Below are positions 25,244 through 33,910 of a stretch of DNA of 64,000 nucleotides, piece by piece. A program made the position numbers and the translations under genes. Under the pieces are notes generated by a model. The model had not been told where the DNA came from. It made no database searches and saw only the letters and a program-made list of their open reading frames with translations. Position 1 is the first letter of the stretch; every line of letters begins with the position of its first letter. Source of the stretch: Flemingiibacterium sp045644145 (GTDB taxonomy: Bacteria; Bacillota; Clostridia; Oscillospirales; CAG-272); assembly GCA_045644145.1 (NCBI GenBank), contig JAZRGK010000016.1, forward strand, positions 45,930 through 109,929. Reading direction: 5' to 3'.

Positions 25244-26485
25244 TTATTTAGTGTAGTATCTTCTTCGTTTAAGATTTCTTATGTAGATGAACAGCGCATA
25301 TACCGCGAGCGCGGCGATTATAACAGCGCAGGAGATGTATATCTCATTGCCAAGTGTAGCACTGTCTACCTTAAGCTTTTCCCAAAGGGAATTTATCATA
25401 GCCAAAGTGTCTTTGTCAAGGTCACGGTAAGCGTAGCTCTCGTACAGCGTGGAAAACTCAATGTCCTCCGGATACAGTAAAGCCATGCCTTCCTCTCCCA
25501 TATAGTCTATGTATTCCTCGTTTTCATAGACCAGCCGGTTGGGAGATGCGTAGTAAATATACTCGGCGTTGGCAATAGCTATTTCCTCGGAGAGCATAAA
25601 GTTTATGTAACGCTCTGCGGCTTCCTTGTTCTTTGCGCCGGTTGGGATGCACATAGCATCAAAGAATGCATTTGTAACATAGTTCCCGTTTTCATCGGTT
25701 GGGTAGAAGAATGACAGAGCCTCATTGTTTTCCGCCATCGAGAGATAGTCGCCAACATAATATGCGGCAATGGAAGCTTCCTCACCCTCCATTTTGTTGA
25801 AGATTTCATCCATTACATAGCTCTGGACGATAGGCTTCTGCTCTGCCAGCATGTTAAGGGCGCGTTCCCACTCCGCAGGATCTGTGGTGTTGGGATCGAT
25901 TCCTGCACGGTACATTGCTGTACCGAAAGCATCACGGGAGTTGTTGAACTGCAGTATCTGACCTGCGTATTTTTCGTTCCACATAAGTCCCCAAGTGCCC
26001 GTGTCGGCTTCATCGACCTTCTCTGTATTGTAGATAACGCCGATCATGCCGTAGGTGTAGGGAACAGTATATTCCTCATTCGGGTCGTAGAACAGTCCCC
26101 TACAGTCCTCAGAGATATACTCGTAATTCGGAATGTTCGAAAAATCAAGTTTTTCAAGCATTCCCTCGGAGATCATACGCTGAATCATGTAGTCGGACGG
26201 GATGATGATGTCGTATCCCGTGGCACCGCTTTTAAGCTTCGCGTAAAGATCCTCGTTGCTGGCATATGTGGTGTAGTTTACCTGCATTTTTATGCCGTAG
26301 GTGTCGTAATAATATTCCTCGAATGCGGCGTTTACGTTAAGCGTATCCTCAGAACCGTCGGAAATATATTCGCCCCAGTTGTAGACGTTAAGAACTATGA
26401 TGTCTTCAGATGCGCAGGATGATGCAGCTACGGAGAGGAGAAGCATGACGGCACATGTAAGAGCCGATAAAAGATTTTTTCTCAA
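25244..26485 (-). CDS. potD: Spermidine/putrescine-binding lipoprotein PotD with C-terminal membrane anchor
   Basis: A 413-residue solute-binding protein of the polyamine ABC importer. It has a lipoprotein signal (lipobox AASSC near 20-24), the ligand-domain opening LNVYNWGEYISDG, and YDIIIPSDYMI. Unusually, a hydrophobic helix (about 382-403, ISCAVIIAALAVYALFIY) and a basic tail follow the binding domain, giving two membrane anchors. Its start overlaps the potC stop by four bases. It is the last gene of potABCD. Confidence 0.93.
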   Translation of the reverse strand: MRKNLLSALTCAVMLLLSVAASSCASEDIIVLNVYNWGEYISDGSEDTLNVNAAFEEYYYDTYGIKMQVNYTTYASNEDLYAKLKSGATGYDIIIPSDYMIQRMISEGMLEKLDFSNIPNYEYISEDCRGLFYDPNEEYTVPYTYGMIGVIYNTEKVDEADTGTWGLMWNEKYAGQILQFNNSRDAFGTAMYRAGIDPNTTDPAEWERALNMLAEQKPIVQSYVMDEIFNKMEGEEASIAAYYVGDYLSMAENNEALSFFYPTDENGNYVTNAFFDAMCIPTGAKNKEAAERYINFMLSEEIAIANAEYIYYASPNRLVYENEEYIDYMGEEGMALLYPEDIEFSTLYESYAYRDLDKDTLAMINSLWEKLKVDSATLGNEIYISCAVIIAALAVYALFIYIRNLKRRRYYTK

Positions 26486-27327
26486 TTTATCTCCCTCTCT
26501 TTCTTCTTCATGGGATGCTTTACCTTTTTCGCATTTTTCTGACCTGTTTCCTTGCTGTCATGGAAGTTTGAAACAAGGAGCAGAACAAGAATTGCGATGA
26601 AGATGAGTGTGGAGAGCGCGTACATATCGGGGGTAACGCGCTTCTTAGTCATTGAGTAAATGCGTATGGGCAGAGTTTCAAAGCCGTTGCCCACGGTAAA
26701 GTAGCTTATAACAAAGTCGTCAAGAGAGAGAGTAAACGCCATAATAAAGCCGGAGATTATACCTGGCATAATATTGGGCAGCTCTACCTTGAAGAAGGAC
26801 TGAAGCGGCGTGCATCCAAGGTCAAGTGCCGCCTCGGGGAGTGCGGCTTCCATCTGACGAAGCTTCGGAAGCACATTAAGATAAACGTAGGGCAGATTGA
26901 AGGTGATGTGGGCGATAAGTACGGTCCAGAAGCTGAGATTGCTCTTTGCGCCTATCATGGTTCCCACAAAAACGAATAAAAGCATAAGGGATATACCGGT
27001 AACAATATCCGGATTCATCATAGGGATGTTTGTAACGGTATTTACCGCTCCGCTTACGAGCTTATTCTTTATCTTGTTCATTCCCACCGCCGCAAGAGTA
27101 CCGAGAATGGTGGCGATCACAGATGAAGCAAGAGCAAGGATAAGCGTGTTTTTTAGTGCATTCAAGGTTGCCGAATCGGACAACAGCTCACGGTACCATT
27201 TAAGGGAAAAGCCCGTAAAAACGCCGGTGCTGTTTGATGAGTTAAAGGAAAAGAGTATCAGCACGGCAATTGGCGCATAGAGGAACACGAATATAAGAAA
27301 GGTGTAGATATTAAGCGTCTTTTTCAT
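26482..27327 (-). CDS. potC: Spermidine/putrescine ABC transporter permease PotC
   Basis: A 281-residue permease with six hydrophobic helices and the binding-protein-dependent EAA loop (EAALDLGCTPLQSFFKVELPNI). FSFNSSNST near the N-terminus is typical of PotC. It overlaps potB (ATGA) and potD by four bases each. A charged lysine-rich tail ends the protein. Confidence 0.93.
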   Translation of the reverse strand: MKKTLNIYTFLIFVFLYAPIAVLILFSFNSSNSTGVFTGFSLKWYRELLSDSATLNALKNTLILALASSVIATILGTLAAVGMNKIKNKLVSGAVNTVTNIPMMNPDIVTGISLMLLFVFVGTMIGAKSNLSFWTVLIAHITFNLPYVYLNVLPKLRQMEAALPEAALDLGCTPLQSFFKVELPNIMPGIISGFIMAFTLSLDDFVISYFTVGNGFETLPIRIYSMTKKRVTPDMYALSTLIFIAILVLLLVSNFHDSKETGQKNAKKVKHPMKKKEREIN

Positions 27328-28151
27328 GCTATAATACCTCCGTCCTCATCGCCGAACTTGTTCATTACTGACATTGATACGATAATAAGTATCATAAGCA
27401 CAAAGGATATAGCCGCGCCGAGATTATAGTTGTATGCGGACTGGAACTGACGCTCTATGGTATCGCCGATGAGGTCGAAGTTTCCGCCGCCGAGCTTCTG
27501 GGAAATGTAGAATGTGCTGATAGAGGGAACAAACACCATGGTAATTCCCGAAATGATGCCCGAACGGCTCAGTGGGATTATAACCTTTGTAAAGGTCTTG
27601 AAGGTGTTGCATCCAAGGTCTGCGGATGCTTCCACGATGCGCACATCCATTTTGCTAAGCACAGAATGGATAGGCAGGATCATGTACGGAAGAAAATTGT
27701 ATACCATACCGAGAATAACCGCGCCTGCGGTGTTTATCATGTGCACGGGTTCGATGCCGAAAAGTCCGAGAAAAGAGTTTATGATTCCCGTATCCTCAAG
27801 AATTGCCATCCAGGAATATGTGCGGATGAGGAAGTTCATCCACATGGGAAGCATAACCAGAATTATAAGAATCTTCTGCGCCTTAGGAGAAGCTTTCGCG
27901 ATGAAATATGCCACGGGGTAAGCGATAATGAGGCATATAATCGTAGCGAGGAACGCAAAGCACGCGGAACGGAGAAAAATCTCCGCATAGTCACGGCTTG
28001 CAAGGGCGGTGAAGTTATCAAGAGTGAAATTGCCGGCTCTGTCCGTAAATGCGTAATACACCACGAACACAAGGGGCGCTATGATGAAAAGTACAGACCA
28101 CACAATGTGAGGGGCGGTAGCAAGTCTATGTAAGAGAGAAGTTTTTTTCAT
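27324..28151 (-). CDS. potB: Spermidine/putrescine ABC transporter permease PotB
   Basis: A 275-residue permease with six hydrophobic helices and the EAA loop (EASADLGCNTFKTFTKVIIPLS). It pairs with PotC to form the membrane channel and contacts PotA. It overlaps potC by four bases and begins five bases after the potA stop codon. Confidence 0.93.
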   Translation of the reverse strand: MKKTSLLHRLATAPHIVWSVLFIIAPLVFVVYYAFTDRAGNFTLDNFTALASRDYAEIFLRSACFAFLATIICLIIAYPVAYFIAKASPKAQKILIILVMLPMWMNFLIRTYSWMAILEDTGIINSFLGLFGIEPVHMINTAGAVILGMVYNFLPYMILPIHSVLSKMDVRIVEASADLGCNTFKTFTKVIIPLSRSGIISGITMVFVPSISTFYISQKLGGGNFDLIGDTIERQFQSAYNYNLGAAISFVLMILIIVSMSVMNKFGDEDGGIIA

Positions 28152-28156
28152 CTTAG

Positions 28157-29278
28157 TCAGTCTTCCTCCTCATTAAGGTCGGAGAGATGCTCCATCTCAT
28201 CGCTGTAGGTGGAGTAATCGCCGAACATGTCGGAAAATTCTGACTTTTTCATTATGTGAATTGCATCCGGTTCGATGAAAAGACCGATCTTCTCACCGGG
28301 AGCGGAGTAGTCGGTGGTCTGGATCATCCACTTGAAGCCGCCGATGTTTACAATTATCTCGTAGTGAACGCCCTTGAAGGTTACAGAGGAAATAGTACCG
28401 CAGAGCATGCCCTTTTCGGGGGAAACAACGTCCACGTCCTCGGGTCGCACAACAACGTCGATCTGTTCGTTCTTCTCGAATCCAGCGTCAAGACACTTGA
28501 ACTCCGCGCCGGAGAATTTAACTCTGTAGTCGTCAAGCATAACGCCGTCGAGGATATTACTCTCGCCGATAAAGTCAGCAACAAAAGCGTTTACCGGCTC
28601 GTTATATATGTCGGTGGGAGTGCCTATCTGCTGAATTTCGCCGTTTGCCATTACCACTACGGTATCTGACATGGAGAGGGCTTCTTCCTGGTCGTGAGTT
28701 ACATAAATAAAGGTGATACCGGTCTTTTTCTGAATATTTTTAAGCTCGTTCTGCATATCCTTGCGGAGCTTCAAATCAAGTGCGCCGAGAGGCTCGTCAA
28801 GAAGGAGAACCTTAGGCGAATTAACGAGCGCACGGGCGATAGCCACGCGCTGCTGTTGACCGCCGGAAAGCAGATTGACATTTCTGGATTCAAAGCCCTT
28901 CATGTTTACCATGGTGAGCATTTCTTCTACTTTTTCATATATTTCCTTTTCGGGCAGCTTCTTAAGACGCAGACCGAAAGCGATATTTTCATACACGTTC
29001 AGATGAGGGAAAAGTGCATACTTCTGAAACACTGTGTTTACTGGACGCTTATAAGGCGGCACATCGTTGACACGCTTGCCATCGAAAAATACGTCGCCTT
29101 CATCGGGCGTAACAAAACCGCCCACGATACGGAGAGTGGTGGTCTTACCGCATCCTGAGGGGCCTAAAAGCGTTATAAACTCCTTATCGTGGATGTCGAG
29201 ATTGATACCTCTAAGTATTTTTTCTCCGTCGTATTCTTTTGTTATGTTTTTCAGCTCAATAATTTTGTTTTTGTCCAT
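28157..29278 (-). CDS. potA: Spermidine/putrescine ABC transporter ATPase PotA
   Basis: A 373-residue ATPase. It contains Walker A GPSGCGKTTTL, the signature LLSGGQQQRVAIARAL, Walker B LLLDEPLGALD and the H-loop THD, followed by a C-terminal TOBE-like domain. The start is MDKNKIIELKNI. The reading frame stays open 92 codons upstream, but that stretch has no family similarity and runs through the promoter and leader, so it is not coding. It is the first gene of potABCD. Confidence 0.94.
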   Translation of the reverse strand: MDKNKIIELKNITKEYDGEKILRGINLDIHDKEFITLLGPSGCGKTTTLRIVGGFVTPDEGDVFFDGKRVNDVPPYKRPVNTVFQKYALFPHLNVYENIAFGLRLKKLPEKEIYEKVEEMLTMVNMKGFESRNVNLLSGGQQQRVAIARALVNSPKVLLLDEPLGALDLKLRKDMQNELKNIQKKTGITFIYVTHDQEEALSMSDTVVVMANGEIQQIGTPTDIYNEPVNAFVADFIGESNILDGVMLDDYRVKFSGAEFKCLDAGFEKNEQIDVVVRPEDVDVVSPEKGMLCGTISSVTFKGVHYEIIVNIGGFKWMIQTTDYSAPGEKIGLFIEPDAIHIMKKSEFSDMFGDYSTYSDEMEHLSDLNEEED

Positions 29279-29506
29279 TTCCTTTGTGTATTGCTCCTTT
29301 AAACAGATAAATTTTTGAGCCGTGCGCTCCGTGCTTTTAGGCGGCGGAACGCCGTGCGATTTTCGTGCCTGACGAAAAAAAACACCCCGAACCAATGCTC
29401 CGACAAAAGCGGCGTCGGATGACCGGAAAGAGATGATAAAACAAATCGCAGGCACACACGGTATAGTGCGTGCACACTTTTTACCACACACTAAGGTGGT
29501 AGCTTT

Positions 29507-29535
29507 ATTGTAGCAGATGTACCGTAAAAAGTCAA
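29507..29535 (-). promoter_or_regulatory. Promoter of potABCD
   Basis: On the minus strand, TTGACT, a 17-base spacer, then TACAAT, about 230 bases before the potA start. Confidence 0.68.
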
Positions 29536-29608
29536 TAGGTTTTGCAAAAAACATGGAAAATCCTCGATTTTTTAAAACAAAAGCTGAAATTTCCTTGATT
29601 TTGTCACC

Positions 29609-29658
29609 AAAAAAACAAAAAAGCGCCCGAAAACTCCGAAAATCTCGGTTTTCGGGCG
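29609..29658 (-). terminator. Terminator of the COG2509 flavoprotein gene
   Basis: CGCCCGAAAAC (29624-29634) pairs with GTTTTCGGGCG (29648-29658). On the minus strand a long T-rich tract follows. Confidence 0.85.
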
Positions 29659-29718
29659 ATTTTTAACGGTGTGCTTTGACAGTGTGATTCGGTAAAGCGA
29701 GCACCTTAGCTAACGTGG

Positions 29719-31395
29719 CTAATCAAGCGGCGCGAACAGGCGCATAAGCGCCATGGCTGTGTTTATTCCGTCCACTGCCGCACTTGTAATTCCGCCTGCA
29801 TAGCCTGCTCCCTCGCCGCAGGGATAAAGGTTGCTTGCGGCTGACGAAGTTAACGATTCCGTTCGCGGTATGCGTACTGGTGATGAGGTGCGTGTTTCAA
29901 CGCCGGTGAGAACCGTATCTTTTGCATCGAAGCCCCGCATCTTTTTGCCGAATTCATAAAACCCGCATTTTAACATGTCTGTAACGAATCTTGGAAGAAT
30001 TGCCGACATGTCACATAAGGTATATATACCGTTCCGATATGTTGGCCGAACCCGATTCGGCTCGGTAAAGCGCGAGGTTTTTCCTTCGAGGAAATCTCCC
30101 AGCGTTTCCACCGGTGCGCGGTAGTCGTGTTCTCCGGTATCGGCGGCGCGGTACGCCGCTCGTTCAAGCTCTCGTTGGAACCTGATGCCGTCCTGCCATT
30201 TTCTGCCGATATCCTCAGGGAATACAGATACGGCAATTGCCGCGTTTCCGTTTTTTCCATCTCTGGCATAGCGGCTCATTCCGTTTGTGACAACGCCGCC
30301 TTCTTCGCTGGCGGATGCCATGACCTCACCTCCGGGGCACATGCAGAAGCTGTATACACCTCGTGCGGTATCGGATGTAAGTCCCGGCTGTGTCACGCGG
30401 TGGGAAAGGGAATATTCACCCGGGGGGAGTATAGGCTTGCCATTTTTATCGGTGAGTCCTGCGGCATCTCCATAGAGCGCTGCATTTATATCGCTTTGGA
30501 GATGCTCTGCGCGTACGCCCACGGAAAATGGCTTTGGTATAAGGAGAATTCCCCGTGAGGCTAACATATCATAGGTATCTCTGGCACTGTGGCCTACTGC
30601 AAGAATAAGCGCGTCGCAGGGAATAGTGCTGCGCTCGTTTTTCGATGTAAGCTCTGCTTTTGTAACTTTGCCGTTTTCAACGGTAATATCCGTAAGCTGC
30701 GTGTTAAAGCGTATCTCGCCGCCAAGCTCGCATATGCGCTCCCCGATGTTTTCCACAACGCCAAGCAGACGGTCTGTTCCTACATGGGGCTTGGCAAGCC
30801 ACAGTATTTCCTCGGGAGCACCGAACTGTACCAACCGTTCAAGGACATATGTGCATCTGGAATCGTTTATTCTGGTGACAAGCTTTCCGTCGGAGAAGGT
30901 TCCGGCGCCGCCTGCACCAAACTGTATGTTGGTGGATGTGTCAAGGCTGCCGGTTTTTATAAACGCATCCACCGCCGCGCATCTTGACTTCACATCGCCG
31001 CCGCGCTCAATAACAAGCGGGCGGTAACCGTGTTCGGCAAGTATAAGAGCCGCAAACATTCCTGAGGGGCCAAAGCCAACGATCAGCGGTCGGGATTTGA
31101 GCGGCACAGTTCCGTAGGTTACCTTCAGTTCCTCACGCTCTATAATCTGCGCGTTTTGTGAGTCGTTGATTTTTGCCGCTTTCTTTTCAGATATGTCACA
31201 TTCCACGGTTATGGAATATACAAACGAGGGAAGACCTTCGCCGCGCTTTCTTGCGTCTATGGAACGCTTGTGGACAGCGGCTGAGATATATTCGCTTTCC
31301 GAAAGATGAAGCCTGCGTTTAGCTTCGGCATATGCTTCATGGGGGGCGGCAGTTATTGGCAGTTTTATGTTTTTTACGATTACTTGATGTTTCAT
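29719..31395 (-). CDS. FAD-dependent oxidoreductase of the COG2509 family
   Basis: A 558-residue flavoprotein. An N-terminal domain (about 1-95) resembles the one that accompanies this family, followed by the dinucleotide loop IVGFGPSGMFAAL, the segment FGAGGAGTFSDGKL and the C-terminal CGEGAGYAGGITSAAVDG. The family is widespread in Firmicutes and called NAD(FAD)-utilising dehydrogenase; its substrate is unknown. The ATG at 31395 (GGTGA upstream) is preferred over a TTG six codons earlier. It ends in TAG, the only terminal TAG among the intact genes checked in this window. Confidence 0.85.
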   Translation of the reverse strand: MKHQVIVKNIKLPITAAPHEAYAEAKRRLHLSESEYISAAVHKRSIDARKRGEGLPSFVYSITVECDISEKKAAKINDSQNAQIIEREELKVTYGTVPLKSRPLIVGFGPSGMFAALILAEHGYRPLVIERGGDVKSRCAAVDAFIKTGSLDTSTNIQFGAGGAGTFSDGKLVTRINDSRCTYVLERLVQFGAPEEILWLAKPHVGTDRLLGVVENIGERICELGGEIRFNTQLTDITVENGKVTKAELTSKNERSTIPCDALILAVGHSARDTYDMLASRGILLIPKPFSVGVRAEHLQSDINAALYGDAAGLTDKNGKPILPPGEYSLSHRVTQPGLTSDTARGVYSFCMCPGGEVMASASEEGGVVTNGMSRYARDGKNGNAAIAVSVFPEDIGRKWQDGIRFQRELERAAYRAADTGEHDYRAPVETLGDFLEGKTSRFTEPNRVRPTYRNGIYTLCDMSAILPRFVTDMLKCGFYEFGKKMRGFDAKDTVLTGVETRTSSPVRIPRTESLTSSAASNLYPCGEGAGYAGGITSAAVDGINTAMALMRLFAPLD

Positions 31396-31501
31396 GTGGT
31401 CACCGTGTTTCAAAAATTGTATGACGTTTCGGTAATTGCGTTTGTAAACTTACAGGGACCGGCGCTGAACACCGATCCCTGCGGGATGTGGCAGTATTGT
31501 T

Positions 31502-32791
31502 TTATTCTATATGGACGCCCATGGCGTAAGTGCCGATCTCGTAAACATTACTTGAAAGGGCGCTTGTTATGGAAATCTTCAGCGGGATTTCATGAAGTCC
31601 CGCAACATCGGGAATACCGCTGAGATCAAGCGTTGCTGTAACGTTACTCTGGTTCAAAAGCGACAGACGCTGTTTTGTACCTCGGAATGTCACCTCGACT
31701 GATGCGGATTCTAAGATGTAATCAAGTCCATCGGGATTTATCACAACAAGGTTGTCTACCGTCATTGTACGCAGAGTTGTATTTTTATGGATAATAGAAA
31801 CATTTACAGTTGAAAGACCGCTTGCGTTTTCAAGGCCGGTAAAGTTTGGAATATCTACGGTGAAAACTCCGTCGGACGGTATTTCTTTTTCGTCGATGAG
31901 TATTTCTACAGTGTCGGTTTCCTCGAGTAAGTCTGGATCACCTTTAAGTCTTAGTGTTTCAGGTGAGAATTTCACTGATACATTGGAAAGGTTGTAAAAA
32001 CCGTGCTTATACTGTGGTGTAATATATACGTCTTTGTAGGTATACACGGGCACATGAACCGAAACCTCGCTTGTCTGAAGCTTGACGTAGGGATTGGTGA
32101 TTTCTTCTCCTGCTCCATTAACAAGTGTAGGCTTGCCTATGGCGGAGATAGATTTGCTTATGCGCCCAAGTTCAAGCGAAAGCAGAGCGTAGGAAATATT
32201 TTCAAGTTCTGCGGCAGGTCCGGTTACTTTCACGTTTTCAACACTCGGAACCGGTATGCCAAGCTCGTAGGGAGATTCTATGGAATAATGTGGTTCGATC
32301 TTAAGCGGCACACTTATGGAAATGCTCTTATCGATGTAAACTCTGATAAGGCTCGCAGACTGTTTTATTACAGAAATTCCGTTGGGGAGTGAAATCTTCA
32401 GCTCAAGAGAATGTTCACCGGGAAGTGTAATAGAGCTAACATCCACATATGCATTGATATCCTCAATGGAAAGACGCTCAAGCTCGGATTTTGCTCCCTG
32501 AAGTGTCAGATCCACAGTATAATCATAGCCGCTGATTACGGACATACCAAGCTCCGATTCGATGATTGCGGAATTTTTTACGGATACCGGAACACCGGAA
32601 AATACCCTTTCCTCAATAGCGGTATTTGTTCCCACTACATAGAACCAGAGAATTATAGCCGCAAGCACGCAAAGAACCTTTGCCACGGCATTCTGATATT
32701 TACTTGTATTTACCTGATAGTCACCGCCGGAGTCGGCAACGTGCTGCTCATATTCATCCACAGACCGTGGTTTTGATGCAAACCTGCGCAT
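31502..32791 (-). CDS. cdaR: YbbR-domain protein CdaR, regulator of CdaA
   Basis: A 429-residue protein with one N-terminal transmembrane helix (about 38-55, KVLCVLAAIILWFYVVG) and extracytoplasmic YbbR repeats (about 60-425, e.g. VTGPAAELENI and VTFRGTKQRL). CdaR binds and modulates the diadenylate cyclase CdaA. It lies directly downstream of cdaA. AAAGGA precedes the start. The usual third partner, glmM, is not visible downstream in this window. Confidence 0.93.
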   Translation of the reverse strand: MRRFASKPRSVDEYEQHVADSGGDYQVNTSKYQNAVAKVLCVLAAIILWFYVVGTNTAIEERVFSGVPVSVKNSAIIESELGMSVISGYDYTVDLTLQGAKSELERLSIEDINAYVDVSSITLPGEHSLELKISLPNGISVIKQSASLIRVYIDKSISISVPLKIEPHYSIESPYELGIPVPSVENVKVTGPAAELENISYALLSLELGRISKSISAIGKPTLVNGAGEEITNPYVKLQTSEVSVHVPVYTYKDVYITPQYKHGFYNLSNVSVKFSPETLRLKGDPDLLEETDTVEILIDEKEIPSDGVFTVDIPNFTGLENASGLSTVNVSIIHKNTTLRTMTVDNLVVINPDGLDYILESASVEVTFRGTKQRLSLLNQSNVTATLDLSGIPDVAGLHEIPLKISITSALSSNVYEIGTYAMGVHIE

Positions 32792-32814
32792 GGGAACATA
32801 TCCTTTCAGTAAAA

Positions 32815-33690
32815 TTATTTATCGGAATTATTATCTTTTTTTCCAAATAGGGAAAGAGGAACTTTTTTCTGAGGCTTTTCAGTGTCGTCGTCGCCGGATA
32901 GCAGATGTGTAAGCTCTGTTTTTAAGGAGTTATAGCTATAATTGCGGCGCAGATGGCCTTCAAAAGCCATTGATATTGTGCCGGTTTCCTCGGATACAAC
33001 AATTATTGCAGCATCACTGTTCTCGCTCATTCCTATAGCGGCACGGTGACGTGTGCCCAGATCCTTTATTATGTCATCGTTTGTGGAAAGCGGTAAAAAA
33101 CAGCCAGCGGAATGTATGCGTCCGTCGCGGATTATCATTGCACCGTCATGGAGAGGAGCTCGGTTAAAAAATATATTTTTTATGAGAAATGAGGATACGT
33201 TGGCATTGACAACAGTGCCACTCTTAATAACATCTCCAAGCTTGGTGGAACGCTCAATAACGATCAGCGCACCAGTTTTGTCAAGCGACATATCGCATAC
33301 CGCCTGAGTTATTTCGCCGATGACAGTGTGCATCTGGTCATCGTTTTTGCCTTCGCCGATATTGCGAAGCCCTTTGAGCGGCTCGGCGCCTACTTTTTCA
33401 AGGGCAGAGCGAAGCTCGGGCTGGAAAAGTATGATAACGGCGATAATTCCAACCTGGAATACGTTGGTCAACAGGAAACCCAGGGCGTGCATTTCGAGAA
33501 TATCGCTAAGCAGCATTACAAGCAAAAGAATAAGTATACCTGCGGCAAGCTTGCCGGCGCGTCTTTCCCGTATGAATTTGTAAAGGTAATAGAACACAAA
33601 CGCAACGATGGCGATATCTATAATATCAATCACCGATCCTGCTGAAACAATGTTCCATATATACGAAAATGCTGATCTGATGTATTCCAT
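32815..33690 (-). CDS. cdaA: Diadenylate cyclase CdaA (c-di-AMP synthase)
   Basis: CdaA makes cyclic di-AMP from two ATP; c-di-AMP controls potassium uptake, osmotic balance and cell-wall homeostasis. The 291-residue protein has three N-terminal membrane helices (about 20-95) and a DAC domain with the catalytic motifs DGAMII and RHRAAIG. c-di-AMP binds RCK_C domains such as that of KtrA, whose gene is in this window. It has its own promoter. Confidence 0.96.
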   Translation of the reverse strand: MEYIRSAFSYIWNIVSAGSVIDIIDIAIVAFVFYYLYKFIRERRAGKLAAGILILLLVMLLSDILEMHALGFLLTNVFQVGIIAVIILFQPELRSALEKVGAEPLKGLRNIGEGKNDDQMHTVIGEITQAVCDMSLDKTGALIVIERSTKLGDVIKSGTVVNANVSSFLIKNIFFNRAPLHDGAMIIRDGRIHSAGCFLPLSTNDDIIKDLGTRHRAAIGMSENSDAAIIVVSEETGTISMAFEGHLRRNYSYNSLKTELTHLLSGDDDTEKPQKKVPLSLFGKKDNNSDK

Positions 33691-33760
33691 ATGGCTTCTG
33701 TTACCTCAAAAACGAAAAATTCGCGGGATTTTGGATGATGGACAAAAATCCCCTATATAT

Positions 33761-33789
33761 ATTGTATCACAAAATAGCTCGGATTTCAA
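33761..33789 (-). promoter_or_regulatory. Promoter of cdaA-cdaR
   Basis: On the minus strand, TTGAAA, a 17-base spacer, then TACAAT, about 70 bases before the cdaA start. Confidence 0.62.
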
Positions 33790-33848
33790 ATTATTCATAA
33801 AAAATTAACTAAATATTTTATCAAAGCACTGTGATAATTCGGGTGCGC

Positions 33849-33877
33849 TTGATTTTTTTGGTATGGTGTAGTATAAT
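33849..33877 (+). promoter_or_regulatory. Promoter of the FliB-like gene
   Basis: TTGATT, a 17-base spacer, then TATAAT, 33 bases before the ATG. Confidence 0.68.
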
Positions 33878-33910
33878 TGTGCTTGAAAAACAACTTTGGA
33901 GGCAGATCAC

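Larger units (their letters stand above)
29279..29718. other. Long potA leader and upstream region
   Basis: This 440-base gap holds the pot promoter, a transcribed leader of about 220 bases and the terminator of the neighbouring flavoprotein gene. The leader is GC-rich with several small inverted repeats (for example CCGAC/GTCGG and CGGCG/CGCCG). It could be structured, but it matches no riboswitch class I recognise. Confidence 0.55.

Noticed and set aside
29279..29554. 92-codon N-terminal extension of PotA
   Set aside because: It runs through the promoter (-10/-35) and leader, has no PotA similarity, and MDKNKIIELKNI matches the usual PotA start.
31460..31490. Hairpin after cdaR
   Set aside because: CAGGGA/TCCCTG arms exist but have a mismatch and no T-run on the minus strand, so a terminator is not claimed.
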